A stretch of DNA of 53,218 nt, from assembly GCF_003063415.1 (NCBI RefSeq), contig NZ_NESK01000028.1:1-53218 (forward strand), read 5' to 3'. Shown here piece after piece: positions 53,103 to 53,218 of the stretch. The notes beneath the pieces were generated by a model. The model saw only the letters and a program-made list of their open reading frames with translations. It searched no databases and was not told where the DNA came from. The stretch's first letter is position 1. Every line of letters starts with the position of its first letter. The position numbers and the translations under genes are program-made. This stretch comes from Limnohabitans sp. 2KL-17 (GTDB lineage Bacteria > Pseudomonadota > Gammaproteobacteria > Burkholderiales > Burkholderiaceae_C).

Positions 53103-53218
53103 AATACTCCCATGTTTAGGTCCACGCCGAGCCCCTGAGAAACGTTAATTGTTGAGCAACTACACGGACACATGATGCGCGGCGCTGACACCTTCACCGA
53201 GAGCCTTTTCACGATGCG
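53088..53218 (+). mobile_element. Insertion-sequence end (right edge of window)
   Basis: Exact inverted copy of bases 1-131. TTAA (53088-53091) borders the element, whose end reads CAGGCTGCTGAAATACTCCC from 53092. Both edge copies point outward, so at least two copies of this element exist in the genome in opposite orientation around this segment. Confidence 0.85.
53172..53218 (+). CDS. DDE transposase, N-terminal fragment cut by window edge
   Basis: ATG 53172 opens MMRGADTFTESLFTM and leaves the window. Same codons as at the left edge; IS5-family label from memory of this N-terminus. Confidence 0.6.
   Translation, partial: MMRGADTFTESLFTM

Overview
The window looks like a chromosomal contig from a freshwater-type betaproteobacterium, order Burkholderiales, most likely family Comamonadaceae. 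The case rests on protein relationships (a BktB-type thiolase, a DUF3579 protein, the chain perM-hda-HAD-pcnB-folK, the order rpsP-rimM-trmD-rplS), on GC-rich coding sequence with dense and often 4-bp-overlapping genes, and on RF2 with its programmed frameshift. Most of the 53 kb is housekeeping. No tRNA, rRNA, CRISPR array, prophage or dedicated DNA-binding transcription factor was recognised.

Ends. The first and last 131 bases are exact inverted copies of each other. Each holds one end of the same insertion sequence, with the first 15 codons of a DDE-type transposase running off the window. On the right the element cuts a Bug/TctC solute-binding protein gene. On the left it lies just beyond a three-gene minus-strand operon (253-1955) that is visibly AT-richer than the rest: a cyclic-nucleotide-binding-fold protein with a degenerate cassette, a second small protein with a canonical cassette, and a complete class I (eukaryotic-type) cyclic-nucleotide phosphodiesterase. 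This stand-alone sensor plus PDE module is the most unusual content here.

2.2-16.6 kb: scattered metabolic genes. These are an MFE-2-like SDR, a NUDT19-like Nudix protein, an orphan Hpt protein, dusC with a GNAT gene, a diheme plus triheme cytochrome c pair, a second SDR, bktB, ridA-plsY, a YbaK deacylase, a Tas-like aldo-keto reductase, and an acyl-CoA synthetase divergent from an alpha/beta hydrolase. 16.6-27.6 kb: prfB, pepN and fbp, then an NYN-domain protein, CoA pyrophosphatase, a CobD/AmpE-like membrane protein, the M48 protease-pterin dehydratase-rsgA cluster, and orn. 27.6-33.4 kb: a DEAD-box RNA helicase with a long structured leader and an RG-rich tail, then the rpsP-rimM-trmD-rplS ribosome operon and two small genes. 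33.4-42.6 kb: the operon perM-hda-HAD-pcnB-folK, purM, murJ with a SirB1-like gene, rpsT, an unexplained wobble-paired hairpin, and a DUF3579 gene.

42.8-51.1 kb: a long run of plus-strand genes: argD-argF (arginine), a YkgJ-type cysteine-cluster protein, kynB-kynU-kynA (tryptophan to anthranilate by the kynurenine route), and a two-subunit isoquinoline-oxidoreductase-type molybdenum hydroxylase. A flavin monooxygenase converges on it. The order of kynurenine genes followed by an N-heterocycle-type hydroxylase and a flavin monooxygenase hints at linked aromatic or N-heteroaromatic catabolism, but this is inference. All functions are assigned from sequence reading and memory of the families; no search was run.
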